Source: an uncultured SAR116 cluster alpha proteobacterium
GTDB lineage: Bacteria > Pseudomonadota > Alphaproteobacteria > Puniceispirillales > Puniceispirillaceae
Length of the DNA: 64,000 nt
NCBI GenBank assembly: GCA_902623185.1
Contig: CACNSW010000003.1
Span: 1-64,000 of the forward strand
Direction of reading: 5' to 3'
The first letter of the stretch is position 1. Every line of letters starts with the position of its first letter. Below are positions 30,409 to 41,000 of the stretch, one piece after another. The translations under genes were made by a program, and so were the position numbers. The notes below the pieces were generated by a model that saw only the letters and a list, made by a program, of their open reading frames with translations, had not been told where the DNA came from and did not search any database.

Positions 30409-33400
30409 ATGTTGAGCAAGGCAGAGCGCGAACATTGGCAGGGTTTGCTGGCAACCGATTACGGCATCATCGCCGATCTGTACCGACTTAATGGCGAGTT
30501 TGATCTGAATATCGCCGTTGAGGTAAAGGGGGAGGTACGTTGGGTGCTCAAAATCATGCGCCCTGACTGTGGGGCGGGACTCGTCGAGATGCAGATTGCA
30601 GCGTTGGACCATGTGCGTGACGCTGATCCTGACTTGCCAGTTCCTCGGATTCAAAAATCTGCTGGTGGAAAAGATTCCGTCATCTGGCCAGACCATGAAG
30701 GCAAGCGGCGAATCGTCTGGCTGATCACTGCTCTGCCGGGTATGCCCTATGGGGTGCTGCAGCCCCATACTAGTACACTGATGGAACAGACGGGCTGTGT
30801 TCTGGCGCGTCTGACCAAAGCCCTCGTAAAGTTTGAGCACACCGCCTTGGAGCGGGATTTCAAATGGCACCCGCTGCGTCCCCAGTGGGCAAAGGCGCAT
30901 ATTGACTTGGTGCCTGATGAGCCAAATAGAACATTCATAAGATATGTATTTCAGAATTTTGAAAGCGAGTGTGAAGGTATTTTATTAAGTTTGGATCAAA
31001 CCCCCATTCATTGTGACGGGAATGATTACAATTTGCTTGCCCTGCCATCGCTGACAGGCCCGGTATGCAGCGGTGTGATTGATTTTGGTGATATGACGCG
31101 AGCGCCGGTCATCTGTGACCTTGCCACGGCGGCGGCATATCTGATTCTTGGGCAATGCCGGCCATTGGACATGCTGTGCGCGTTGGTTCGCGGCTACCAC
31201 AGCGTGCATCCCTTCAACAAAGCTGAATTGGCGCTGCTCTATCCGTTGCTGCTGACGAGGCTTGCTGTCAGTCTGGTCAATGCTGCGATGATGAAGCAGA
31301 AGTCACCGGATGATCCCTATATGACGATTTCTGAGGCGCCTGCGCTGGCTTTTCTGAACGAGGCTCGCGATTGGCCCTTTGCGATGGTGACCAGACGGTT
31401 GCATCTCGCTGTTGGCTTTCCGGTTGTTGGTCACGCGGGACGTGTTTTGACCTGGCTAAATGATAGAAGCGATGATTTTGCATCAATTTTTGCCATTGAT
31501 TCTTCCGGTGATCTTCCCGGTGACAGTAGCTTCTGGCCACGCTGTTCCTGCTCCCTTGCTGACTCTGTTCTGCCTGAGAACCCAACGGCGATCAGCCTCG
31601 ACGAGGCACAGACGCTGGTTCCAGCGGCCATCGGGACACCAACGCTGCATGTGGGATATTACGCAGAACCCCGGCTTGTCTACACTGAACCCGCCTTTCT
31701 GACCGGTGCGCATCCGTTAGAGGGGCGGCGCACAATTCATCTGGGGATTGATGTGTTTGCGCCGGCGGGTATTCAAATCGCACCGCCGCTGGGGGCAACC
31801 GTAGTTGCCACGGCCAACCGGCAGGAAAGGCTCGATTATGGGGGGGTGGTCATTCTGAAGCATCAAACAGAGGCCGGTGATGTCTTTTTCTCCCTCTATG
31901 GTCATCTAGATCCTGACTCGATCACCAATCTGCGCCCGGGGCAGCGGCTTTCCGCTGGTATGGCTTTTGCCCGCCTCGGCGCGGCGGAAGTCAATGGAGG
32001 GTGGCAGCCTCATCTTCATCTGCAGCTTGGCCTTTCGCTTGCCGGTTATGACGATGAGCGTGATTTTGACTGGCCCGGGGCAGCCGACCCGGATGATCTT
32101 GACTATCAGCTTGCCCTCTATCCCAATCCGGCACCGTTGCTAGGACTGTCTGGCAAATCAACCCTCTATCCTCAGATTGACAAGGGCGAGGTGCATGCCA
32201 CGCGCCGCGCCAGCTTTGGTGGAAATCTTAAATTATCATATGAAAGACCGGTGATGCTGATGCGTGGCTGGCGGCACTACCTCTATGATGAGTATGGCCG
32301 TACCTACCTCGACGCCTACAACAATGTACCGCATGTCGGCCACGCACATCCTCGTTTGCGGGACATTGCATCACGCCAGCTGGGCCTGATCAACACAAAC
32401 ACCCGTTATCTCCATCCAGCGCAAATTGATTTTGCCGCAGCATTGAAAAAACGCCTGCCAGAACATTTGACACATTGCTATTTTGTGACCAGCGGGTCTG
32501 AGGCGAATGAGTTGGCCCTGCGTATCGCCCGGGCCTACACTGGGGCCAGGGGGATGATTGTTCAAGAGCACGGCTATCACGGTCATACGACTGGCACAAT
32601 TGACATCTCGCCCTATAAATTCAATGGACCGGGAGGCGATGGCGCACCCGACTGGGTGGAAACTGTCGAGCTGGCTGACCCTTACCGGGGACGCTTTGGC
32701 TATGGTGACGCTGCCGCTGGCCCAAGGTATGCGGCGTCTGTTGATGGTGCGCTCACCGCGCTTGGCGATCGGGGTTATCAATTGTGCGGTTTTATCGCCG
32801 AGAGCTATCCGAGTGTCGGAGGTCAAATTGAGCCACCGGCTGGCTATCTGGCCGCCGTCTATGAAAAGGTGCGGACAGCAGGTGGTGTCTGCATCGCTGA
32901 TGAGGTGCAGACCAGCCTTGGGCGTCTGGGCGATGCCTATTGGGGCTTTGCTACACAGAATGCCGTGCCGGATATGGTTGTCTTGGGTAAGCCGGTCGGC
33001 AATGGGCACCCCATCGGCGTTGTAGTGACAACGGCTGCGATCGCGAATTCCTTCGCCAATGGCATGGAGTTCTTCTCAACTTTTGGTGGAACCACGCTTG
33101 CCTGCCTAATCGGTGCCGAAGTGCTGCAGATTGTTGATGATGAGGGGTTGCAGGCAAATGCAGCAAAAACGGGTGCGCAGCTTCTTGCTGGCTTTCGCAC
33201 GCTGCAATCCAGATATGACCTGATCGGCGATGTGCGCGGACGTGGGCTGTTTCTTGGAATCGAACTGGTGTGTGACCGTCAGACCAAAGCTCCGGCAACG
33301 GCGCTGGCTGGCTATGTCGCCAACAGAATGCGGGAGCATCGCATTCTGATTGGCACGGATGGTCCGTTTGACAATGTTCTGAAAATTCGGCCGCCACTGA

Positions 33401-33486
33401 CGATTGATGGAGACGATTGTGAAATGCTGTTGAATCGCCTCGATCAGGTGCTTGCCGAGGCGCAATTGATCAATCAAGCCGGATGA
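30409..33486 (+). CDS. Three-domain fusion: APH/choline-kinase-fold kinase + M23 (LytM) peptidase-like domain + class III aminotransferase/ammonia phospho-lyase
   Basis: APH catalytic HCDGNDYN and IDFGD; M23 HLGID, YGHL and HLHLQL; aminotransferase TSGSEANELALRIAR, ADEVQTSLGRLG, LGKPVGNGHPIG. Confidence 0.92.
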   Translation: MLSKAEREHWQGLLATDYGIIADLYRLNGEFDLNIAVEVKGEVRWVLKIMRPDCGAGLVEMQIAALDHVRDADPDLPVPRIQKSAGGKDSVIWPDHEGKRRIVWLITALPGMPYGVLQPHTSTLMEQTGCVLARLTKALVKFEHTALERDFKWHPLRPQWAKAHIDLVPDEPNRTFIRYVFQNFESECEGILLSLDQTPIHCDGNDYNLLALPSLTGPVCSGVIDFGDMTRAPVICDLATAAAYLILGQCRPLDMLCALVRGYHSVHPFNKAELALLYPLLLTRLAVSLVNAAMMKQKSPDDPYMTISEAPALAFLNEARDWPFAMVTRRLHLAVGFPVVGHAGRVLTWLNDRSDDFASIFAIDSSGDLPGDSSFWPRCSCSLADSVLPENPTAISLDEAQTLVPAAIGTPTLHVGYYAEPRLVYTEPAFLTGAHPLEGRRTIHLGIDVFAPAGIQIAPPLGATVVATANRQERLDYGGVVILKHQTEAGDVFFSLYGHLDPDSITNLRPGQRLSAGMAFARLGAAEVNGGWQPHLHLQLGLSLAGYDDERDFDWPGAADPDDLDYQLALYPNPAPLLGLSGKSTLYPQIDKGEVHATRRASFGGNLKLSYERPVMLMRGWRHYLYDEYGRTYLDAYNNVPHVGHAHPRLRDIASRQLGLINTNTRYLHPAQIDFAAALKKRLPEHLTHCYFVTSGSEANELALRIARAYTGARGMIVQEHGYHGHTTGTIDISPYKFNGPGGDGAPDWVETVELADPYRGRFGYGDAAAGPRYAASVDGALTALGDRGYQLCGFIAESYPSVGGQIEPPAGYLAAVYEKVRTAGGVCIADEVQTSLGRLGDAYWGFATQNAVPDMVVLGKPVGNGHPIGVVVTTAAIANSFANGMEFFSTFGGTTLACLIGAEVLQIVDDEGLQANAAKTGAQLLAGFRTLQSRYDLIGDVRGRGLFLGIELVCDRQTKAPATALAGYVANRMREHRILIGTDGPFDNVLKIRPPLTIDGDDCEMLLNRLDQVLAEAQLINQAG

Positions 33487-33684
33487 TCTGCAGCATCTGT
33501 CAGTCATTGCCGCTGTTTCCCCTCCCTGATCACCATCTGGCCGCGACAAAATTCTGCATAATCCATAATTTCACAGTGAAATTCTAAGGCAGGCATTTTG
33601 TTTGCCTGGATTTGTTGGTAGACAGGAACGAGTTTGACACGCGGTGACCGCACCGCCTCGCACCACCCGACGCCGGAGCTTTCC

Positions 33685-34740
33685 ATGCGCCAATCTCGAC
33701 AATCGCTGCCGCTGGTCTCGGCTGAACCAATGCAGGTTCTGGTTAGGCGGGCAGGAGCTGTGGAGAGCCTGCATGCGGTTGATATCGCCGTTTGTGGTGC
33801 GGATGGTTCGGTCCTTGTCGGGTTGGGAGAGATCGAACGTCCAATCTTTCCAAGGTCTGCGATGAAACCGCTGCAAGCCATTGCCTTAGCTGAGAAATCA
33901 ATTGGTCTTTCAGTACAGAAAAAATTGACGCCAGCAGAATATTCGCTGATCTGCGCCAGCCATAATGGCCAGCGCCTGCATGTTGATGCTGCCCGGCATC
34001 TTCTGGCAAAATTTGATCTGTCACCGGAGTTGCTGGTGTGCGGGGCGCATTGGTCGAGTGATGAGCCGACAGCAATTAATCAGATTCGCTCGCTTGAGGT
34101 GCCGGCGACCATTCATAATAACTGCAGCGGTAAACATGCTGGTATGCTGGTGCTTGCCGCTCTTCTTGGCACGTCACCAGATGGCTATGCAGCGCTTTCC
34201 CATCCCGTGCAGCAATCCATTCTCGGTACACTTGAGGCCATGACTGGAATTGATCTGATGCAGTTCCCCCACGGGGTTGATGGATGCGGCGCGCCCGCAC
34301 TCAGTGGACCACTTGGCAACTGGGCGCGTAGCTTTGCGCTGTTTGCTGATTCTGCCGCGATACCACCGCATCGCGCCATCGCCTGTGCATTGCTTCGTGA
34401 TAGTATTGCCGCAGCACCCGAGATGATTGCTGGTGATCGCCGCCTCTGCTCGGCACTGGCTGCCACCTATGGCCAGCAGATCACTGCCAAGGTGGGTGCC
34501 GAGGGTGTTTATGGTGCTGCTTTCCACGATCTTGGGCTTGGTCTGATGATGAAATGTCGCGATGGCAATCGCCGCGCCATTGAGGTGTCGCTGGGGGCAA
34601 TTATTCACCTGCTGGGTTATGACTGCCCGTTGGCCCTGTTCGACTATTTTTCGCCGCAGTTGAAAAATTGGGCTGGCGAGATAGTGGGCGATATCGTCAT
34701 TGAGGGCGCTCTTGCCCCCGCTGTGATGAGGCAGGCATGA
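33685..34740 (+). CDS. Asparaginase (L-asparaginase II/AnsA-like family)
   Basis: VLVRRAGAVESLHAVDIAVCGADGSVLVGLGEIERPIFPRSAMKPLQAIAL; NNCSGKHAGML; HGVDGCGAPA; ORF extends upstream to 33634. Confidence 0.9.
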   Translation: MRQSRQSLPLVSAEPMQVLVRRAGAVESLHAVDIAVCGADGSVLVGLGEIERPIFPRSAMKPLQAIALAEKSIGLSVQKKLTPAEYSLICASHNGQRLHVDAARHLLAKFDLSPELLVCGAHWSSDEPTAINQIRSLEVPATIHNNCSGKHAGMLVLAALLGTSPDGYAALSHPVQQSILGTLEAMTGIDLMQFPHGVDGCGAPALSGPLGNWARSFALFADSAAIPPHRAIACALLRDSIAAAPEMIAGDRRLCSALAATYGQQITAKVGAEGVYGAAFHDLGLGLMMKCRDGNRRAIEVSLGAIIHLLGYDCPLALFDYFSPQLKNWAGEIVGDIVIEGALAPAVMRQA

Positions 34741-35753
34741 CCTGGAAGTCACTCTCCAGCCACCGTGAGCATGGCGGCGATATTGATGTCGCACGTCAGC
34801 GTTTTGGCCGTGCTGATATGATTGACCTGTCAACGGGAATCAGTCCGCGCTCCTATCCCGTACCAACGCTGACGGCAAAACGCCTGCAGGCTTTACCCAC
34901 GGAGAGTGATCTAGCCGCCTGTCTTGACGCGGCGCGACGTCATTACCGGGTGCCCAATGGTCTGGCACTGTGTGCCGGCCCGGGCACGCAGGCTTTGCTG
35001 CAGTTGGTGCCTTTACTGGCATCGGATGGAACTGTCTGGATTGAGCAACCCACCTACAACGAACATGCCCCGGCATGGTTAGCAAACGGTCATGATGTCA
35101 GCGTCGCTCCGACATTGCCCACTGATGCCCACCACGCAGTCGTTGTATTGCCAAACAATCCGACGGGCCGGGCGGACTACGTGGCGGTAGAGGCGCTTGC
35201 AGCAGAGATAGGCCGGCGACAGGGGTTGTTGTTGATTGATGGGGCTTTTGCCGGCGGTGACACCGATGCGGATGATGTTCGTCTGCTGGAAAAGCTGGCG
35301 CAACCGCATGTTTTGCATTTGCGTTCCTTCGGTAAATTTTTTGGAATGGCCGGATTGCGGCTTGGCTTTGCCATTGGCCCACAGGAGCAGATTTCCAGTC
35401 TTATGGAGAGAATCGGTCCATGGGCCGTCGGTACTGCCGCTCTTGATATCGGCAAGCTGGCACTGGGTGATGAGGCATGGGTTAAGGATCATCAGAATTG
35501 GCTCAGCCAGCAGGCGGATCATCTCTCTGATCTGCTGGCGCGACATGAGTTGAAGGTGATCGGCGGTACGTCGCTGTTCAGGTGTGTACGCTGTGATCAT
35601 GCTGCCGCCCTGCAGGAACATCTTGGGAAAAACGGTGTTTGGGTGCGGGCGTTCAGTGCTTACCCCGATCTTCTGCGCTTCGGTTTGCCAGGTAGCGCGG
35701 TAGCCTTTTCATCGCTTGATCAGGCATTGGCCAAATGGCATGGAAAGCCATGA
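34737..35753 (+). CDS. cobC: Threonine-phosphate decarboxylase (CobC of aerobic nomenclature/CobD of Salmonella)
   Basis: HGGDIDVARQRFG, IDLSTGISPRSYP, VVLPNNPTGR, LRSFGKFFGMAGLRLGFA; adjacent to cobalamin locus. Confidence 0.88.
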   Translation: MTWKSLSSHREHGGDIDVARQRFGRADMIDLSTGISPRSYPVPTLTAKRLQALPTESDLAACLDAARRHYRVPNGLALCAGPGTQALLQLVPLLASDGTVWIEQPTYNEHAPAWLANGHDVSVAPTLPTDAHHAVVVLPNNPTGRADYVAVEALAAEIGRRQGLLLIDGAFAGGDTDADDVRLLEKLAQPHVLHLRSFGKFFGMAGLRLGFAIGPQEQISSLMERIGPWAVGTAALDIGKLALGDEAWVKDHQNWLSQQADHLSDLLARHELKVIGGTSLFRCVRCDHAAALQEHLGKNGVWVRAFSAYPDLLRFGLPGSAVAFSSLDQALAKWHGKP

Positions 35754-35823
35754 GAGTTCAGATGGCGTAGTTTGACCATTCAATGACGCAATTGGTTGAC
35801 ACAACTAAGATAATTATGAGAAC

Positions 35824-36055
35824 ACTGGTACCACGTTAAAGGTGGCTGTGGGGCAAAGCCCCATGCCTTAATGAGGGAATATGGACAGGGTGAAAAATGA
35901 CTGCTCGATGCCATAGCCGTCCCCGCGACTGTATATGGGTCGTCCCCCAATTTGCCACTGGAGAGCAATAGAGCGATCTGGGAAGGCTGGAGGACAATAT
36001 CCATGAGCCAGGAGACCTGCCTTTCGCGCTGAACACAACGGTCGGGGTGTGCCGT
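35824..36055 (+). promoter_or_regulatory. Cobalamin (B12) riboswitch
   Basis: gagggaatatggacagggtgaaaaatgactgc...gtccccgcgactgtatatgg...ttgccactgg...ctgggaaggctggagga...gagCCAGGAGACCTGCCtt (B12 box at about 36006-36021), upstream of HupE/UreJ gene; boundaries approximate. Confidence 0.93.
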
Positions 36056-36158
36056 ATTGATGCAAGCGGGAAAAGTCCGCTGTGTTGCTACTGCCTCGCT
36101 CAAAACGACTTCATTGGCCCATCTGGCGCATGACTCTGTCGAGGGGAGTAACTTTAAC

Positions 36159-36791
36159 ATGACTAGAATTATCCTAACTGCAGCAACAATGCTTTTTGCT
36201 ACGCTGTCGTCAGCCTTTGCCCATCATCCGCTGGGTGGTGACGTGCCGACAACCATGCTTCATGGCCTGCTTTCTGGTATTGGCCATCCAATCATAGGCT
36301 TTGATCATCTGGCCTTTGTCATTGCCGTGGGCCTGATTGCGGCGTTCCAATCAAACCGTCTGGTGATGCCGCTCGGCTTTGTTGCCGGAACAGTCGCCGG
36401 CACGATGCTCACGCTTGCTGCGGTGACACTGCCGCTGGCCGAGATTGCCATCACTGGATCGGTCGTGGCTTCTGGCGCTTTTGCCATGCGGGGAAAAATT
36501 GCCGGCTTGATGCCAGCAACGCTGCTCGCTGCTGTGGCTGGCTTGTTTCATGGTTGGGCCTATGGCGCGGCTGTTGTCGGTGCTGAGGCAACGCCTCTGC
36601 TTGCCTATCTGGCCGGTTTTGGCGTGACCCAGCTGCTGATTGCCCTTGGTGTCGGCATTGTCGCCCGTCAGCTCTGGAAGGTGGCACGAGCCGATGCGCT
36701 GCAGCCACGCCTTGCTGGTGCGCTTGTTGCCGGTGTCGGCCTTGCCTACCTGATCGAAAATGTTGAGGGCATGATTTTCCCCGGCATGTAA
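36159..36791 (+). CDS. hupE: HupE/UreJ family protein, probable cobalt/nickel transporter
   Basis: Signal-like N-terminus, HHPLGGDVPTTMLHGLLSGIGHPIIGFDHLAFVIAVG; preceded by B12 riboswitch; ATG at 36159. Confidence 0.88.
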   Translation: MTRIILTAATMLFATLSSAFAHHPLGGDVPTTMLHGLLSGIGHPIIGFDHLAFVIAVGLIAAFQSNRLVMPLGFVAGTVAGTMLTLAAVTLPLAEIAITGSVVASGAFAMRGKIAGLMPATLLAAVAGLFHGWAYGAAVVGAEATPLLAYLAGFGVTQLLIALGVGIVARQLWKVARADALQPRLAGALVAGVGLAYLIENVEGMIFPGM

Positions 36792-36815
36792 GCCTGATCT
36801 GTGGGGAGGGGGATC

Positions 36816-36843
36816 AAGGCAGGGTCGGTGGCTCTGCCTTTTT
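36816..36843 (+). terminator. Rho-independent terminator downstream of hupE
   Basis: AAGGCAG-ggtcggtggct-CTGCCTT followed by TTT. Confidence 0.7.
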
Positions 36844-36917
36844 CATTTCCCATTTAAAGAAGGCTTTTTGCCATCTGCCTGTTTACCTGAGAATAGATCG
36901 AAAGTGGAAACCAGATC

Positions 36918-38042
36918 ATGACCATCTCAACTATCCCCACACGTATCCCAGCAACGGTGATTACCGGGTTTCTGGGATCTGGTAAAACCACCCTGATCCG
37001 TAACATCATCACGCAGGCGAATGGCAAACGGCTGGCCCTAATCGTCAATGAATTTGGCGATGTCGGGATGGATGGGGCGATGCTTGCGGAATGCGGCGCT
37101 GACAGCTGCGGTGTCGATGACATAATCGAGCTGGCGAATGGGTGTATCTGCTGTACGGTCGCCGATGATTTCCTGCCAAGCATCCAGTCGCTGTTGGCGC
37201 AAAATTCGCCACCGGATCATATCATCATCGAAACATCCGGCCTCGCTCTGCCACAACCGCTTGTGCAGGCCTTTGGCTGGCCCGACATCCGGGCACAGGT
37301 CATGCTGGATGGGGTGGTCACGCTTGTCGATGGTCCGGCGTTGGCTGGTGGCGGCGTCGCGCATGATCTTGAAGCCCTTGAGAGGCAGCGTGCCGCCGAT
37401 GAGGAGCTTGATCATGACAGCCCGATCGATGAGCTTTTCAAGGACCAGATCAGCGCAGCTAATCTGATCATTCTGTCCAAGGCAGACATGCTTGACGATG
37501 TCGGTATGGAGCGGGCGCGCGCCGCCGTTGAGGCGCATCTATATGACAACACCCCGATCATCACGGTCGCCGGTGGCAAAGCGCCACTCAGCGCTGTTCT
37601 GGGGCTAGATATGGAAGACGAGGCGCATCATCGCGCCAAGCATCATCGCCATCACCACCACCATGATGATGAAGACCATGAACATGAGCATGAGCATGAG
37701 CATGGGCATGACCAATTTGCCTCGCACATCATCGCTTTAGGCAAGGTTGAGGACGCGGGCGCTTTTCAGGCACAGATCAGGATGCTGGCCAACTCGCACG
37801 GTATTCTGCGGGCTAAGGGCCGGGTTCCAGTTGAAGGCAAGGCGCTGCCTTTTGTTGTTCAGGCTGTCGGCCAGCGCGTTGACGGCTATTTCGCGCCACA
37901 ACCTGCGCCGGTTGGCAATGACAGCAATGGGGGGCGTCTGGTGGTCATTGGTCTTGCCGGACTGGATGCCGCCGCTATTGCCTCGCAACTGGGTGGCAGC
38001 GTGATCATGGACAGCGGGTCAGATGCATCTCCTCAAAATTGA
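36918..38042 (+). CDS. cobW: Cobalamin biosynthesis GTPase CobW
   Basis: VITGFLGSGKTTLIRN P-loop; GCICCTV metal motif; His-rich HHRAKHHRHHHHHDDEDHEHEHEHEHGHD. Confidence 0.95.
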   Translation: MTISTIPTRIPATVITGFLGSGKTTLIRNIITQANGKRLALIVNEFGDVGMDGAMLAECGADSCGVDDIIELANGCICCTVADDFLPSIQSLLAQNSPPDHIIIETSGLALPQPLVQAFGWPDIRAQVMLDGVVTLVDGPALAGGGVAHDLEALERQRAADEELDHDSPIDELFKDQISAANLIILSKADMLDDVGMERARAAVEAHLYDNTPIITVAGGKAPLSAVLGLDMEDEAHHRAKHHRHHHHHDDEDHEHEHEHEHGHDQFASHIIALGKVEDAGAFQAQIRMLANSHGILRAKGRVPVEGKALPFVVQAVGQRVDGYFAPQPAPVGNDSNGGRLVVIGLAGLDAAAIASQLGGSVIMDSGSDASPQN

Positions 38043-41000
38043 TGAAAGCGGTGCTCTTTATAACTCGGACGAGGCTGTCGATCTAGGCCAGCCAGGCGGT
38101 GACATTGTTGTTCTGACGTCCGCCGATACCGAGGTGGCATTGCTGGCGGCGGCGGTCAGATCCTGTCATCAGGCGGGCCAGATGCTGGATGTCCGTATCG
38201 CCAACTATCTCAGCCTGACACATCCCTATTCGGTCGATCTCTATATCCAGAATACAATCGCGGCGGCAAGGCTGGTTGTTGTCCGGCTTCTTGGTGGCAA
38301 AGCTTATTGGAGCTATGGCACACAGCAATTGCGGGCGCTTGCTGAAGCGGGAAACACCGAAGTTATCTTTCTTTCCGGCGATGGCAAGCCGGACCCCGAA
38401 CTGGATTATCTGTCCTCGGCCGCCGCCGCCGACTGTGTGGCACTGGCTGCCTATCTTGATGCAGGTGGCAGCGATAATGCGGTCGCCTTTCTACAGGCGT
38501 TGCAGGACCGTCTTGATGGCACGCAGGTGGCGCCACCACCGCAGCCACTGTTGCGAGCGGGGATTTATTGGCCGGGTTTACCGGTTCCCGATTTGAACAA
38601 TCTAAACGCACATTGGCAAGATGATGCGCCGGTTGTTGCATTGGTTTTCTACCGGGCACTTGTTCAGGCAGGTGACCTTGCTCCGATTGACCAGATGATC
38701 AAATCCTGCCAGGCGCAGGGACTCAATCCGCTTCCGCTGTTTGCGGCCAGCCTGAAGGAAGCTGAAACAGCTGCCATCATTGCTGATCTGCTGACCAGAG
38801 CCGGGGTCAGCGTGATTTTAAATGCCACCAGCTTTGCGGTGTCAGATCCGGCAGCAGCCGGCGATGCCGCCGTTTCGATGCGTTCGGTTGGTCCGTTTGG
38901 CGCGGTTGATGCGCCAGTTCTGCAAATTGTCCTTGCGTCCAACCGGCAGGCAGATTGGGAGCAGTCGAGTGCTGGCCTCACGGCGCGAGATCTGGCAATG
39001 AATGTCGCGCTACCCGAACTTGACGGGCGCGTGCTGGCACGCGCTATCGGTTTCAAGCGGCCTTTGGTCAAGGATCCGCTCACCCATGCCATGACCACAG
39101 GTTTTGATCCATTGCCTGAGCGGGCGGACTATGTTGCCAGCCTTGCCGCGGCCTGGGCCAGATTGCGGGCGACGCCTCCTGAGGCGAAGAAACTCGGCCT
39201 TATTTTGGCGAATTATCCGAATCGTGATGGTCGCATTGCCAATGGTGTCGGGCTGGACACCCCGCAGAGCGTCTATGAGGTATTGCATCTGCTCGCAGCT
39301 GAGGGGTATGAGCTTGGTCATTTGCCAGACAGCAGCGCGGATTTGATCAACGCGTTGCGGGCGGGACCGACAAATGCTGGCTGGCAGGGCCGTGAAAGCA
39401 CGGTGTTTCTGTCACTGGCCAAATATCAGGCGGCATTTACCGCCCTGCCAGACGCTCTGCGTGAACACATCACTGAAAGGTGGGGCGCAGCCTCTGCTGA
39501 TCCGATGTTTGATGGAAGTGATTTTCGCCTGCCAATCCTCACCTATGGCAATGTTGCAGTCGGCGTGCAGCCCGCCCGCGGTTACAACATTGATCCAAAG
39601 GCCACCTACCATGCTCCTGATCTGGTGCCACCGCATAACTATCTCGCATTCTACATCTGGCTGCGCCAGCAATGGCATAGCCATGCAGTGGTGCATTTCG
39701 GTAAACATGGCAATCTGGAATGGCTGCCTGGCAAGGCGCTGGCACTGTCATCCACCTGTTATCCTGAGGCGATTTTGGGGCCGATGCCGCATTTCTATCC
39801 CTTTATCGTCAATGATCCCGGAGAGGGTGCGCAGGCCAAACGCCGCACCGCAGCAGTGATTCTTGATCATCTGACGCCACCAATGACACAGGCTGATAGT
39901 CATGGCTCCATGGCTGAGATCGAGTCACAGATGGATGAATATTACGAGGCAGCCGGAATGGATAGGGCGCGCAGCGAGGCACTGTTGGCTGACATTCTGG
40001 CAACGGCTGAACGTGCGGGCATTGCCGCAGATTGCGGCATTGCATCAGGTGATGATGCGGCAAACAAATTACTGAAACTTGATAATTTTCTCTGTGATCT
40101 CAAGGAATTGCAGATTCGTGATGGGCTGCATGTCTTTGGTATCTCGCCAACCGGGCAGCTTACTACAGAGCTGTTAACTCAGATTTTGCGTACCCCGCGC
40201 GGTGACGGGGATGGCTGCAATGGCTCGCTGCTGCGTGCGCTGGCGGGCGATCTGGGGTTGGATGGTGATGGATTTGATCCGCTTACTGCCGAGCGGGCTG
40301 ATCTCTGGACAGGTCCACGCCCGCAGCAACTTATTGCCCTCAGCCCAGATGTCTGGCGCAGTGCCGGCGACACAGTTGAGCGGCTTGATACCCTTGCAGG
40401 TCAGTTGGTTGCAGGGCAAGTGCCGCCCCCCGGTCCCAAAGCGGGATTGATCATTGAGCAGACCCTGCCGTCACTGCGTGAAAATCTGACGGCCTGTGGC
40501 TCGATGGAAGGCGCGGCCTTGCTGCGTGGTCTTGCTGGACGCTTCATTCCCCCGGGAGCATCGGGCGCACCGACAAGAGGTCGTCCCGAGGTGTTGCCGA
40601 CGGGCCGCAATTTCTTCTCGATCGACAGCCGGGCGCTACCTACGCCAGTTGCCTGGCGGTTGGGCTGGGCCTCGGCTGAGTCGCTATTGCAACGCTACCT
40701 GCTGGATCATGGCAATTGGCCGAAATCGATGGTACTGTCGGTATGGGGGACGTCGAATATGCGCACGGGCGGTGATGACCTTGCGCAGGCGTTGGCATTG
40801 ATGGGTGTGCAACCACAATGGGACAGGAATTCACGCCGCGTTACTGGCTTTGACGTGATCCCAGCTGATGTTCTGGGGCGTCCACGTGTCGATGTCTCAT
40901 TGCGGTGTTCCGGATTTTTCCGAGATGCGTTTCCAGCGCAGATGAGCCTTCTCGACAGAGCCGTGCGGGCGGTTGCAGATCTTGATGAGGCGGAGGACAT

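Noticed and set aside
32371-33009. 212-aa minus-strand ORF
   Set aside because: Antisense shadow inside the three-domain fusion gene
34174-34833. 219-aa minus-strand ORF
   Set aside because: Antisense shadow of asparaginase/decarboxylase
35780-36160. Minus-strand ORFs of 126, 66 and 65 aa
   Set aside because: Overlap the cobalamin riboswitch; codon pattern not protein-like
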